This document shows positions 1 through 7,388 of a stretch of DNA of 36,604 nt, piece after piece. The stretch spans positions 1-36,604 of the forward strand of contig CAYYQW010000037.1 in assembly GCA_964472505.1 (NCBI GenBank), read 5' to 3'. Within the stretch, counting starts at the first letter, position 1. Every line of letters starts with the position of its first letter. The DNA is from JAYEIA01 sp964472505. GTDB taxonomy: Bacteria > Bacteroidota > Bacteroidia > Bacteroidales > JAADGE01. Made by a program: the position numbers and the translations under genes. Under the pieces are notes generated by a model. That model searched no databases. It saw nothing but the letters and a program-made list of their open reading frames with translations, and was not told where the DNA came from.

Positions 1-25
1 AGGTTATTGAGCTTTTGCCGAAATA

Positions 26-91
26 CTCAGCCTCCGAATATCTCCGTAGGCTGAGTCCTTCGGCTGCTGCTCAGGAACCGTTTGTCGAAGC
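26..91. repeat. REP-like palindromic repeat, copy A
   Basis: The stretch contains the perfect inverted repeat CTCAGCCT (26-33) / AGGCTGAG (48-55), followed by a segment ending in TTGTCGAAGCC. A closely similar unit lies at 4338-4416. Palindromes built from CTTCGAC...GTCGAAG and CTGAGC are, as I recall, common dispersed repeats in Bacteroidota. The copy abuts the 107 bp repeat at 92-197. No coding function is seen. Confidence 0.6.
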
Positions 92-197
92 CGATATATC
101 AAAACCGAGTGCGATTCGGATTGCCGAGGAAGTCATCACTAAATATATACGGCACTTGGACAGAAGAAGTTATAAGTATTAGATATCCGCCTAATTC
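92..197 (-). repeat. 107 bp dispersed repeat, copy A
   Basis: The reverse complement of this segment matches 4230-4337 along its whole length with roughly ten differences by eye, including one-base gaps. The two copies are therefore a long inverted repeat about 4.0 kb apart. Both run into a REP-like palindrome on the same side. Short reading frames cross the repeat, but neither copy looks like a gene. Confidence 0.75.
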
Positions 198-203
198 TAT
201 AGA

Positions 204-228
204 ATTAAAAGCCCTTTTAATGTTTTTT
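204..228 (+). terminator. possible intrinsic terminator on the plus strand
   Basis: ATTAAAAG (204-211) and CTTTTAAT (214-221) form a perfect inverted repeat and are followed on the plus strand by a run of seven T. The stem is AT-rich and the loop very tight, so the hairpin is weak. It overlaps the stop codon of the minus-strand CapA-like gene and may act on transcripts from either side. Confidence 0.3.
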
Positions 229-1407
229 TGCTTCCGGAACACCGATATTATGCTCATTAAGAAGCGTTCGTGAATCATCAATAAATCGCTTCATCAGGCG
301 TCGGAATTCACCGGTAATTTCAGGGTCATTTTCAAAATCCAAAACCGGCAATACGGAATATCGTCGGAGTTTAGCGCTCCTAATCGGACGATAGACCCAA
401 ATAAGATGATATTCGGGTTGCAAAATTTCGAGTGCTTTCCCTTTAGTTTTTGAGAGTTTGAAGCGCAGCATGGCTCCGCCGTCGCAATACCGCCAAGTGG
501 CGTAGTTCGATACAAAATTACCGAGCGAATAAGCGGTCAGTACTTTTTTGCTGTTTCCGAGCGAATCTGTGAAATTATAATATTTCATAGGTTGAATTAC
601 GTGGGGATGAGCACCTATGACAATATCCGCTCCGTTTTCATAACAAAAGTTTTCTAAAGCTTCCTGATATTCAGAAGGCAGGCGCTCGTATTCTTCGGCC
701 CAATGCATAAATACAATTCGGGCATCAAAGTCTTGCTGCATGCTTTCTCTTAAATCTTTTTTTATGGCCGCGCTGTCGATATAATTCAGAAGGCTGTGCT
801 GAAGTAAAGAGTCTTCGTTTACCCCGTAAGTGTAGTTAAATACGGCTATTTTGAAATCATTTTTTTGAATAATCATGGGATGCTTTTCCGCTTTATCTTT
901 TGCATCATAAAAAGCTCCGGTTCGCGGAATTTCAAGTGAGTCTAACACACGCAAAGTGCGATCGAAACCTTTTTTTCCGTAATCGAAAACATGGTTGTTG
1001 GCAAAAGCCAAATAATCAATACCGGCATCTTTTATGGCCACGGCCAAAGCATCGGGGGAACTAAATTTCGGATATCCGCCATAAGGCCGGCCGCTGAGAG
1101 TAACTTCCAAGTTCCCGACCACCACATCGGTGGTGTCAAAAATGGGTTTTACATGTTCGAATTGTGAGCTAAAATCATAGGCTCCTTTTTCTTTGTAGTA
1201 AGCAGATTCAATTTGCAAATCGTGTTGCATAATATCGCCCAAAAAAAGCAAGGAGATTTCTTTGGTTTGCGAAACAGTATCGCTCAGATTTTCTGTTTTT
1301 TGAGTAGTGTCCCTTGCCGTTTTTTCGGCATTAGCCGGATTACTTTGTCCGCATCCGAAATTGTACACAAGGGCAAACATTGAAATTAAAAATACATGCA
1401 GTTTCAT
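217..1407 (-). CDS. CapA-family (PGA_cap) lipoprotein
   Basis: This 396-residue protein belongs to the CapA/PgsA family, a calcineurin-like metallophosphoesterase fold often linked to poly-gamma-glutamate and capsule. Visible family motifs are GDIM (57-60), GNLE (98-101), NNH (137-139), HWAEEY (235-240), GAHPHV (265-270) and SLGNF (294-298). The N-terminus is a short hydrophobic signal ending in FGC (Cys19), so the mature protein is probably a lipoprotein facing the periplasm. I chose the ATG at 1407 because it starts directly at the signal peptide; an ATG at 1422 would add five residues. It lies 39 bases downstream of the membrane-protein gene at 1447-2106 on the same strand and probably shares its transcript. 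It is far from the capsule operon, so a role in that pathway is not shown; it could be a general cell-envelope phosphatase. Confidence 0.85.
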   Translation of the reverse strand: MKLHVFLISMFALVYNFGCGQSNPANAEKTARDTTQKTENLSDTVSQTKEISLLFLGDIMQHDLQIESAYYKEKGAYDFSSQFEHVKPIFDTTDVVVGNLEVTLSGRPYGGYPKFSSPDALAVAIKDAGIDYLAFANNHVFDYGKKGFDRTLRVLDSLEIPRTGAFYDAKDKAEKHPMIIQKNDFKIAVFNYTYGVNEDSLLQHSLLNYIDSAAIKKDLRESMQQDFDARIVFMHWAEEYERLPSEYQEALENFCYENGADIVIGAHPHVIQPMKYYNFTDSLGNSKKVLTAYSLGNFVSNYATWRYCDGGAMLRFKLSKTKGKALEILQPEYHLIWVYRPIRSAKLRRYSVLPVLDFENDPEITGEFRRLMKRFIDDSRTLLNEHNIGVPEAKKH

Positions 1408-1446
1408 ATTCAAATGTATCATTTATTAAAAATTAGTACGAAATTA

Positions 1447-2106
1447 TTATTGTTTGCTTCGCCAAGCTTTCAAACTCAAGAAAACTACAAGCAGCAAAAC
1501 CGAAAAACCGTCGAGCACTGCCAGAAAACTAATGCGCGGCAAATAACCGGCTTGACTCATATTTTTAAACCAATAATCAAAACCCATAAAAAAGGGATGA
1601 ATCAAAATGAGCAACAATAAAACGGGAGGAAAGTATAATTTCTGAGTAAAAGTCGAAAAAGCAGAGACAAAACTGTGGTCTTTCGCTCGTAAGAAGTAAA
1701 ACAGAAGCAAGACCGAAGCTACTGCTGCCGCAAAAAGCGAAATTGTTGCTTTGGCGGTAAAGCTTCCTTTATCGTCAATAAGTTCGGGAAAATAACCAAC
1801 GGCGAGTAACAGAAAGGATATTCCTACATGCAATATGAGCAGGAAAAAACCGGTTTGCAACATAAAAGCCGAAGTATATATCATCTCACGGAATTTATCC
1901 GCTTCAAAGAAACGATAAATCGAAGCGGCAAAAGACAGGCCTATAAAATTAAGGGCTCCCCAGGCTAAAGCTTTATTAAAGGTATAAAGCGGTAATTCAG
2001 ACCAAGGCAAGCCGGCAAATACATGCAAACGCAAAATACCGTATAGCAAAATAATGCCAAATACGATTAAACTAAAACGCTGCAAACTTTTATTTCCTTC
2101 CGACAT
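1447..2106 (-). CDS. six-helix integral membrane protein, unknown function
   Basis: A 219-residue protein with six hydrophobic stretches at about residues 11-30, 44-64, 80-104, 118-139, 158-176 and 191-211, so an inner-membrane protein. Two histidines sit inside or at the edge of membrane segments (His93 in LLILHVG and His170 in LILIHPFF). That spacing is somewhat like haem-binding ferric-reductase-like membrane domains, but the resemblance is too weak for a call. It is upstream of the CapA-like lipoprotein gene on the same strand with a short gap, which suggests co-transcription. I do not recognise the family. Confidence 0.65.
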   Translation of the reverse strand: MSEGNKSLQRFSLIVFGIILLYGILRLHVFAGLPWSELPLYTFNKALAWGALNFIGLSFAASIYRFFEADKFREMIYTSAFMLQTGFFLLILHVGISFLLLAVGYFPELIDDKGSFTAKATISLFAAAVASVLLLFYFLRAKDHSFVSAFSTFTQKLYFPPVLLLLILIHPFFMGFDYWFKNMSQAGYLPRISFLAVLDGFSVLLLVVFLSLKAWRSKQ

Positions 2107-2289
2107 AGAATAATTTATAAATTGAGCTTTTCACGCAAAATAAACACGAATATCCGGATTTCTCCCAAAATTCCAATTAAATTCACGAAATATTTCTACA
2201 ATTTCAGTTAAAGCCGGCCCCGGTCTGAAACCATGGAGCTGCCGGCAGCCGGATTTCGAGCATTTGTCTTATTTCTCATAAATTATTAT

Positions 2290-2378
2290 GAAGCCCTTTC
2301 AGGGCGTCAGGCTCGGGCGGTTACATTACATCGGGCGTTGCCCAATGTTGATATATTACGCTCTTTCAGGGCTTGTTT
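2290..2378. repeat. palindromic repeat cluster (GCCCT-TTC-AGGGC type)
   Basis: Three elements follow each other: hairpin GCCCT (2293-2297) / AGGGC (2301-2305), hairpin GGGC (2333-2336) / GCCC (2340-2343), and a second CTTTCAGGGC copy at 2363-2372. The local GC content is clearly above the flanks. Repeats of this style are, to my knowledge, scattered between genes in several Bacteroidota genomes and resemble REP elements mobilised by TnpA_REP-type (Y1) transposases. Only one cluster lies in this window, so its dispersed nature cannot be shown here. Confidence 0.45.
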
Positions 2379-2542
2379 TTGTTTTAACATCGTAAAATAG
2401 AACTATGTGTGTCTTTGTATCCTTTGTGGTTTGTTTTTTCATTTCTTTAAAATTAAAGACAAAAAAGTCTTAAATAATTTGTAATTTTGTACAATAAAAA
2501 ATAAATCCGCCTGTTTTTTTAAATAAAATAATTTGAATTTAG

Positions 2543-2550
2543 TAAATTTG
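2543..2550 (+). promoter_or_regulatory. -7 box of a ruvX promoter
   Basis: TAAATTTG matches the Bacteroidota -7 consensus TAnnTTTG exactly and lies 34 bases before the ruvX ATG. A clear -33 TTG at the right distance is missing; only a T-run is present near 2514-2520. A second exact box, TAATTTTG, lies at 2482-2489. Confidence 0.45.
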
Positions 2551-2584
2551 CATTTTTAATTAAAAAACTGATTATAAAAGAGAA

Positions 2585-3001
2585 ATGGGAAGAATATTGG
2601 CCGTGGATTACGGCAGAAAACGCGTAGGAATTGCCGTAAGCGATCCTTTAAAAATTATTGCCAACGGCCTTACCACGGTGCATTCCAAAGATGTATTTGA
2701 TTTTTTGGATGATTATGTAAAAAAAGAAACGGTGGAAACTATTGTAGTAGGCTATCCTACCGACCTGCAAGACAGAGCAACCGATGCCACCGTTTATGTA
2801 AATACTTTTTTAAAAAAATTAGTGAATCGCTACGAAAATATTACCGTAGAAACCACAGATGAACGCTTTACCTCCAAAATGGCCGGGCTGAGCATGTTAG
2901 ACTCCGGCTTAAAAAAGAAAAGCAGACAAAATAAAGCGCTAATTGATGAAATAAGCGCAACCATTATATTGCAATCATACATGAGTGCCAACAGTTTATA
3001 A
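2585..3001 (+). CDS. ruvX: Holliday junction resolvase-like RuvX (YqgF)
   Basis: A 138-residue YqgF/RuvX nuclease of the RNase H fold, involved in 16S/pre-16S rRNA end maturation and proposed to resolve Holliday junctions. It is cytoplasmic. The first strand carries DYGRKRVGIAVSD (8-20) with Asp8; the central acidic motif is TTDERFTS (90-97) and the last acidic residue is in DEISA (121-125). The length is normal for the family. The ATG at 2585 is preceded by a purine-rich AAAAGAG. The def gene follows after 10 bases, so the two are probably co-transcribed. Confidence 0.95.
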   Translation: MGRILAVDYGRKRVGIAVSDPLKIIANGLTTVHSKDVFDFLDDYVKKETVETIVVGYPTDLQDRATDATVYVNTFLKKLVNRYENITVETTDERFTSKMAGLSMLDSGLKKKSRQNKALIDEISATIILQSYMSANSL

Positions 3002-3011
3002 ATATAACATT

Positions 3012-3578
3012 ATGATATTACCCATACACATCATAGGAAGCAAAGTATTAAGACGAAAAGCCACAGACTTTAATTTAGAAGACCCAAAAGAATACGCTGA
3101 ACTGATAAGCCTTACAGCCAATATGTACGAAACCATGGAAAGTGCCGATGGGTTAGGCCTTGCAGCGCCTCAAGTAGGCGTTTCAAAACGGCTGTTTTTG
3201 GTGGATGCCACCCCGCTGATTGATGAAGACCCTTCTTTTGCGGATTTCAAAAAAGAATTTATCAACGCAAAAATTATTGAGCGCGGCGGCAAAAAAGAAA
3301 CAACCAACGAAGGCTGCTTAAGCATACCCGATGTGCACGAAGACGTAAGCCGCGAAAGCAAAATCCGCATACAATATTATGACCTTGACCGAGAGTTTCA
3401 CGATGAAACCTACCACGGTTTACCGGCCATAATCATACAGCACGAATACGATCATTTGGACGGTATTTTGTTTACCGACTATCTGTCGCCAATCCGCAGG
3501 AGGCTGATTTCCAAGAAATTACAAAAAATATCCAGAGGAAAATTCGAGCGGCGTTATCGTTTTCAATTAGCAAAATAG
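3012..3578 (+). CDS. def: peptide deformylase
   Basis: A 188-residue metalloenzyme that removes the formyl group from the initiator methionine of new proteins. All three family motifs are intact: GLGLAAPQVG (47-56), EGCLS (100-104, with metal ligand Cys102) and HEYDH (144-148, two histidine ligands and the catalytic glutamate). An in-frame start further upstream would overlap ruvX; the ATG at 3012 gives the usual short N-terminus before the first strand (ILPIHIIG). The basic C-terminal tail (KKLQKISRGKFERRYR) extends somewhat past the core. It converges with the cyclophilin gene, leaving 12 bases between the stops. Confidence 0.95.
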   Translation: MILPIHIIGSKVLRRKATDFNLEDPKEYAELISLTANMYETMESADGLGLAAPQVGVSKRLFLVDATPLIDEDPSFADFKKEFINAKIIERGGKKETTNEGCLSIPDVHEDVSRESKIRIQYYDLDREFHDETYHGLPAIIIQHEYDHLDGILFTDYLSPIRRRLISKKLQKISRGKFERRYRFQLAK

Positions 3579-3590
3579 CGGTTTCCGGCC

Positions 3591-4196
3591 TTAATCCTTT
3601 AGTTTACGAAAAACTGCCGGAGCATCAAAGTTTTTTGCATCTTTTCCCACACGCAATATGCGCACCGAAAGAATGGTATCGCCCTGTTCAATGGCGTTAA
3701 CCACTTCCTGCCCCTCTTTTACGCGGCCAAAAACACTGTGCTTGCCGTCCAACCAAGGCGTGGCCTTATGTGTGATAAAAAACTGGCTGCCGTTGGTTTT
3801 TGGCCCGGCATTGGCCATGGATAAGATACCGGCCGAATTGTGCTTCAAATCTTTATGAAACTCATCCTTAAACTTGTAGCCCGGGCCGCCGCCTCCGGTT
3901 GCGGTAGGATCACCGGCTTGAATCATAAAATCATTGATTACCCGATGAAAAATAATGCCGTCGTAATAGGGCTCACCGTCAGGTTTGGCCGTATTTTCGA
4001 TCTGACCTTCGGCCAAGCCCACAAAATTGGCAACGGTAAGCGGTGTTTTCTCATACTCCAACTGTAAGAGTATTTCGCCTTTATTGGTATTCATCCGGGC
4101 GTATAATCCGTCTTCGCTCGGGAGGTTTTTATTGAAAAACCCGCATGAACTCAACAACAAAGCAAAGAAAAGCAAGATTAGTGAAATATTTCGCAT
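3591..4196 (-). CDS. cyclophilin-type peptidyl-prolyl isomerase, lipoprotein
   Basis: A 201-residue protein with a lipoprotein signal (LLLSSC, Cys18) followed by a complete cyclophilin domain, so probably a membrane-anchored folding catalyst of the cell envelope. Active-site motifs are FHRVINDFMIQAGD (83-96, with the catalytic arginine), SMANAGPKTNGSQFFIT (126-142) and WLDGKHSVFG (148-157). The ATG at 4196 places the signal peptide at the N-terminus. One copy of the 107 bp repeat starts 34 bases upstream of this start, so the repeat covers the place where its promoter would be expected. Confidence 0.93.
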   Translation of the reverse strand: MRNISLILLFFALLLSSCGFFNKNLPSEDGLYARMNTNKGEILLQLEYEKTPLTVANFVGLAEGQIENTAKPDGEPYYDGIIFHRVINDFMIQAGDPTATGGGGPGYKFKDEFHKDLKHNSAGILSMANAGPKTNGSQFFITHKATPWLDGKHSVFGRVKEGQEVVNAIEQGDTILSVRILRVGKDAKNFDAPAVFRKLKD

Positions 4197-4229
4197 AGCT
4201 TATTATTTTAGGAAAAATTTAGAAATATT

Positions 4230-4337
4230 GAATTAGGCGGATAACTAATACTTGTAACTTCTTCTGTCCCAAGTGCTGCATATATTTAGTGATGACCATC
4301 TCGGTAATCGGAATCGCACTCGGTTTTTGATATATCG
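4230..4337 (+). repeat. 107 bp dispersed repeat, copy B
   Basis: This copy is inverted relative to 92-197 and about 90 percent identical by eye. It begins just upstream of the cyclophilin start codon and runs directly into the palindromic repeat at 4338-4416, as copy A does on its side. The conservation of both parts together suggests one composite element. Confidence 0.75.
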
Positions 4338-4416
4338 ACTTCGACAGGCTCAGCCTCCGAACACTTCCGTAGGCTGAGCCCTTCGACTGCTGCTCAGGAA
4401 CCACTTGTCGAAGCCG
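4338..4416. repeat. REP-like palindromic repeat, copy B
   Basis: A perfect 10-base inverted repeat, GGCTCAGCCT (4347-4356) and AGGCTGAGCC (4371-4380), is enclosed by CTTCGAC (4339-4345) and GTCGAAG (4408-4414). The unit is almost fully self-complementary and would fold into a strong branched hairpin. It is the better preserved of the two copies. Confidence 0.65.
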
Positions 4417-4545
4417 GTGATAGATGCTTGGATATAAAATAATAGTTTATAGTACTCATGTGCCTAATTTAATAGAAATAAAACCAATATATTATTAATG
4501 ATACAGCTCCCCGGCAGCTCAATAAACTCAAAGATTACCGGCAAG

Positions 4546-4785
4546 TTAAGAAGCATTAAACTTTTCAACCACTTTTTTTGCCTGAGTATAATCCAAACTT
4601 GAGATAAGCACTTTCACTGAACCCACGCCGCCCGGCGCAGATTGCCAAGGCGCTATGCTTCCCATATATTCATCTTTCAGAAATGATTCAATTTCGCTGT
4701 CTTTTAATATGCTTTTAAGCATTTCAGCCTCAATGGCAGAGCCTGAAAATATTTCTGTTAAGTCATTTCGATTGGCTTTTTTCAT
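4546..4785 (-). CDS. DUF2007-family small protein
   Basis: A 79-residue protein that fits the DUF2007 family (annotated as putative signal-transducing, without proven function). The pattern EIFSGSAIEAEMLKSILKD (11-29), the GG-rich loop PGGVGSV and the ending VKVLISSLDYTQAKKVV are typical. I chose the ATG at 4785 rather than 4812 because family members begin a few residues before the first strand. It has no signal peptide and is probably cytoplasmic. It is transcribed alone, with no close neighbour on its strand. Confidence 0.75.
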   Translation of the reverse strand: MKKANRNDLTEIFSGSAIEAEMLKSILKDSEIESFLKDEYMGSIAPWQSAPGGVGSVKVLISSLDYTQAKKVVEKFNAS

Positions 4786-5109
4786 GCGTATATATTTAAA
4801 GATATAATCCAAGCAAACTTTTCCCTAAAATTAATTCAATTTATTCTTTATCCCAATTTTTATGCTTACCGGAACTTGATTTTATAACTTTGTAACAATT
4901 TAAGTTATCACACAGCAGCTATTTGCTGAATGGCCATTTTTTTTTTACAAGACGACCAATGCTCAAATCGGATTAGTTTTCCTTTTTTTTAACTCAATGC
5001 TTATTCCGCTGTCATATTGTTCAATATTTGCAAAATTCTAAATCAAAAACAATATTTACAAACTGTCGAAAAAAGCTGCCACTTACCCTTTCTTTTCGGA
5101 TGAGTATTT
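4786..5109. other. intergenic region between divergent genes
   Basis: An AT-rich gap between the minus-strand DUF2007 gene and the promoter of the VanZ-like gene. I saw no coding sequence, hairpin or repeat of note. Confidence 0.5.
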
Positions 5110-5140
5110 TTTGAAAAACCCTATATGTTTCATATCTTTG
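5110..5140 (+). promoter_or_regulatory. canonical Bacteroidota promoter for the VanZ-like gene
   Basis: TTTG (5110-5113), a 19-base spacer and TATCTTTG (5133-5140) match the Bacteroidota consensus at every position. The predicted transcript start is around 5145-5148. This lies downstream of the ATG at 5125, so the translated start must be the later ATG at 5212. Confidence 0.75.
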
Positions 5141-5211
5141 GTTTTCATAAAGTTACGAAATCTGTTTCAAAAACTAAGGGAATTAAGCGGATAAAAATAA
5201 AACTTGCCAAA

Positions 5212-5616
5212 ATGCTTTATAATCAACGAAAGACAATTCAGATTATATTTATAATTTATTGTAGTATTTTAGTTCTGGTTTCGGCCATTCCTTGGGGAGG
5301 CAAGTTTAATTCTGAAAGAATTGACATGGGGCAATTCAATTTACGATTAGATTATTTATTGCATTCTTGTGCATTCTTGGGATTTTACATTTTACTGTGG
5401 TTTATAAGCATATCTAAATTATCAGTTCCATCGTCTTTATTTCGAAAAGTATTTATTTTGTCTATTATTTTGTCAATAGTTACAGAAGTGATACAATTAC
5501 TTATCCCTTACCGCACTTTTAATCCTCTTGATCTTATATCTAATCTGTCCGGGATTATTTTAGGGGCTGCTTGTTTTTTGGCTTATAAATACTTATACAG
5601 AAAAAGCTCTGCCTAA
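5212..5616 (+). CDS. VanZ-like family membrane protein
   Basis: A 134-residue inner-membrane protein with four hydrophobic segments. The VanZ-like signature is clear: RLDYLLHSCAF between helices one and two, TEVIQLLIPYRTFNPLDLISN before the last helix, and SGIILGAA within it. The family is named for a teicoplanin-resistance accessory gene, but most members, like this one, have no known activity. The frame is open from an ATG at 5125, but that codon lies inside the promoter, so I start at 5212. Some 520 bases of non-coding DNA separate it from the polysaccharide locus. Confidence 0.8.
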   Translation: MLYNQRKTIQIIFIIYCSILVLVSAIPWGGKFNSERIDMGQFNLRLDYLLHSCAFLGFYILLWFISISKLSVPSSLFRKVFILSIILSIVTEVIQLLIPYRTFNPLDLISNLSGIILGAACFLAYKYLYRKSSA

Positions 5617-6133
5617 TATCCTACTTAACTAAACCGTATTGTCTTGGTATCCATCTATATCGATTTTGAAAACTGTCGATTACATTAGTAAACTCCCTGA
5701 TTTTCAAAATCGAAAAGCACTTCGGCCTTGCTCAGCATATCACCTCGAACTTGAATTTTATAGCTCAAACTCTTGACTAATTAATTGCTGTTTTAGTAAT
5801 TGCACGCTACTCTCATAATTATCATTCGTCAAAATATTTATTGCGAATCAAAAAGGATATAAATATAATTAATAATTCAAATTATAAGAAAAAATTATTT
5901 CAACTAACCCTTCAACTATAGGCTGATAACAAATGATTTACAACTCAAAACTTATAAATAATTAATTAATAAAACGATCTAAATAAATTTAAGTTTTCAC
6001 AAATTTTATTGAAGTATTTATCTTTCTTATAGATGTGTCTAATCAAAAAATAAAGCTAAAAAAAAGAAAAAAAACATTATCATTGTAAAAACAGCGAAAA
6101 AGTATTACCAACAAGTAATAAATCTTACTGCAT
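5617..6133. other. 517-base AT-rich region upstream of the polysaccharide locus
   Basis: No gene is visible. The region holds a 12-base inverted repeat (5661-5712) and a short TATTAC / GTAATA inverted repeat close to the sugar-transferase start. I found no exact promoter of the Bacteroidota type; TATCTTTC near 6020 is the nearest -7-like match. A long leader upstream of an operon that encodes an UpxY antiterminator would fit leader-dependent control, but that is inference. Confidence 0.45.
5661..5712. repeat. 12-base perfect inverted repeat
   Basis: CGATTTTGAAAA (5661-5672) and TTTTCAAAATCG (5701-5712) are exact reverse complements with a 28-base loop. The site is 45 bases after the VanZ-like stop codon. 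It lacks a T-run, so it is not a classical terminator; it could be a stem-loop at a transcript end or a protein-binding site. Confidence 0.5.
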
Positions 6134-7225
6134 ATGGAAACAAATGCAACAGCATTAAAATACGGCAAGAGTGAGTATCATAGTAAACCGCATAATGCAA
6201 TTAAAAGAAAAATTAACAATCAAGATATTTATAACTTTTTTTCAAGCTGTGTAGATATAAACTCTGATAACACTAACGTAATAAATACAAACAGTCAATT
6301 TAACATTGATTATTTGTTGGAAGATAAAAATGAAATAATTATTAATTTACAAAGATTAAATGACGTTAAGAGAATAAACAAGTTCATGGAAAAGATAAAT
6401 GCAAAGCTTATTAATGACGGGATGTTCATGGGTTGTTTTGAACCACAAAGATTAAGAAAGAAGCGTCTTTTTAATAAATTTATAAAACCATTCAATTTTA
6501 TTTATTATTGTTCCGACTTTATATTTAAGCGAGTTTTCCCAAAATTGCCGGTTACAAAAAAAATATATTTCTTCATAACGGGGGGGCGAAACAGGGTTAT
6601 TTCAAAAGCTGAAATGTTTGGACGCCTATATAGTTGTGGTTTTAAACTTTGCTCCGAACAAATAATTGACTATTCACATTATTTTATTGCACAGAAAATT
6701 AAAGAGCCTGTATTTGATATGTCACCAACTTATGGTGTTTTTATTAAATTGAAACGTGTAGGTAAAGGTGGAAAACTTATCAGGGTATATAAATTTCGCA
6801 CAATGCATCCGTTTTCTGAATATATCCAAGATTATATCCATGAAAACAATGACCTTGATAAAGGCGGCAAGTTTAATAATGACTTCAGAATTTCAACACT
6901 TGGCCGTATTATGAGAAAATTGTGGATTGATGAATTTCCAATGTTTATCAATGTATTTAAAGGCCAAATGAAAATTGTGGGAGTTCGTCCGCTCAGTGAA
7001 CATTATTTCAGTTTATATCCTGAAAATTTTCGTGCTATGCGAATAAAATACAAACCGGGTTTAGTTCCCCCGTTTTATGTTGACATGCCTGAGACTCTTG
7101 ATGAAATTATTGAGTCGGAACTAAAATATTTAGAATCTTATGATAAATCACCACTTTATACGGATATAAAATATTTCTTTAAATCTTTTTACAATATTAT
7201 TATTAAAGGAAAAAGAAGCAAGTAG
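6134..7225 (+). CDS. sugar transferase (bacterial sugar transferase domain, PF02397-type)
   Basis: A 363-residue protein whose C-terminal half is the catalytic domain of initiating sugar-phosphate transferases, which load the first sugar onto undecaprenyl phosphate. Motifs are KRVGKGGKLIRVYKFRTM (207-224), DFRISTLGRIMRK (250-262), DEFP (266-269, the catalytic Asp-Glu pair) and VGVRPLS (282-288). The first 190 residues lack the membrane helix or helices seen in WbaP or PglC. They instead carry a region with SKAEMFGRLYSCGF (157-170), which I recall from a Bacteroidota-specific subfamily. Helix 120-136 is only moderately hydrophobic. It is the first gene of the locus and probably starts repeat-unit assembly; the sugar cannot be told. 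Confidence 0.85.
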   Translation: METNATALKYGKSEYHSKPHNAIKRKINNQDIYNFFSSCVDINSDNTNVINTNSQFNIDYLLEDKNEIIINLQRLNDVKRINKFMEKINAKLINDGMFMGCFEPQRLRKKRLFNKFIKPFNFIYYCSDFIFKRVFPKLPVTKKIYFFITGGRNRVISKAEMFGRLYSCGFKLCSEQIIDYSHYFIAQKIKEPVFDMSPTYGVFIKLKRVGKGGKLIRVYKFRTMHPFSEYIQDYIHENNDLDKGGKFNNDFRISTLGRIMRKLWIDEFPMFINVFKGQMKIVGVRPLSEHYFSLYPENFRAMRIKYKPGLVPPFYVDMPETLDEIIESELKYLESYDKSPLYTDIKYFFKSFYNIIIKGKRSK

Positions 7226-7338
7226 AATATAAACATTTTTTAAAACTTAATATCTCCGTCGTATTTTTGATGTTAAAACCAAATGTGAGCGTTTTGTATT
7301 TCACACAAATAAAAGTATTAATATAAAAAAAGTATTAA

Positions 7339-7369
7339 TTGTTTCAAATAAAAAAAAGTGGTATTTTTA
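7339..7369 (+). promoter_or_regulatory. possible promoter
   Basis: TTG (7339-7341), 20 bases and TATTTTTA (7362-7369) match the Bacteroidota consensus except for the last base of the -7 box. It lies 20 bases before the ATG at 7389 and may drive the following gene separately from the sugar transferase. Confidence 0.35.
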
Positions 7370-7388
7370 CAAAATAATGTATCTTATT

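Larger units (their letters stand above)
2107..2584. other. intergenic region between divergent genes
   Basis: These 478 bases separate the minus-strand membrane-protein gene from ruvX. They hold a palindromic repeat cluster (2290-2378) and the ruvX promoter region. No reading frame with coding character was seen. Confidence 0.6.

Noticed and set aside
82..273. Short plus-strand reading frame across repeat copy A
   Set aside because: It lies in the 107 bp dispersed repeat and overlaps the end of the CapA-like gene; the second repeat copy does not preserve the same protein.
1381..1440. Leaderless promoter for the CapA-like lipoprotein (TACATTTG just before the ATG on the minus strand)
   Set aside because: The box would place the transcript start at the start codon, no proper -33 element is found, and the gene is more simply co-transcribed with the membrane-protein gene upstream.
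4219..4404. Minus-strand frame of 61 codons across repeat copy B
   Set aside because: The frame is made of the 107 bp repeat and the REP-like palindrome and differs from the frame in copy A, so coding is not supported.
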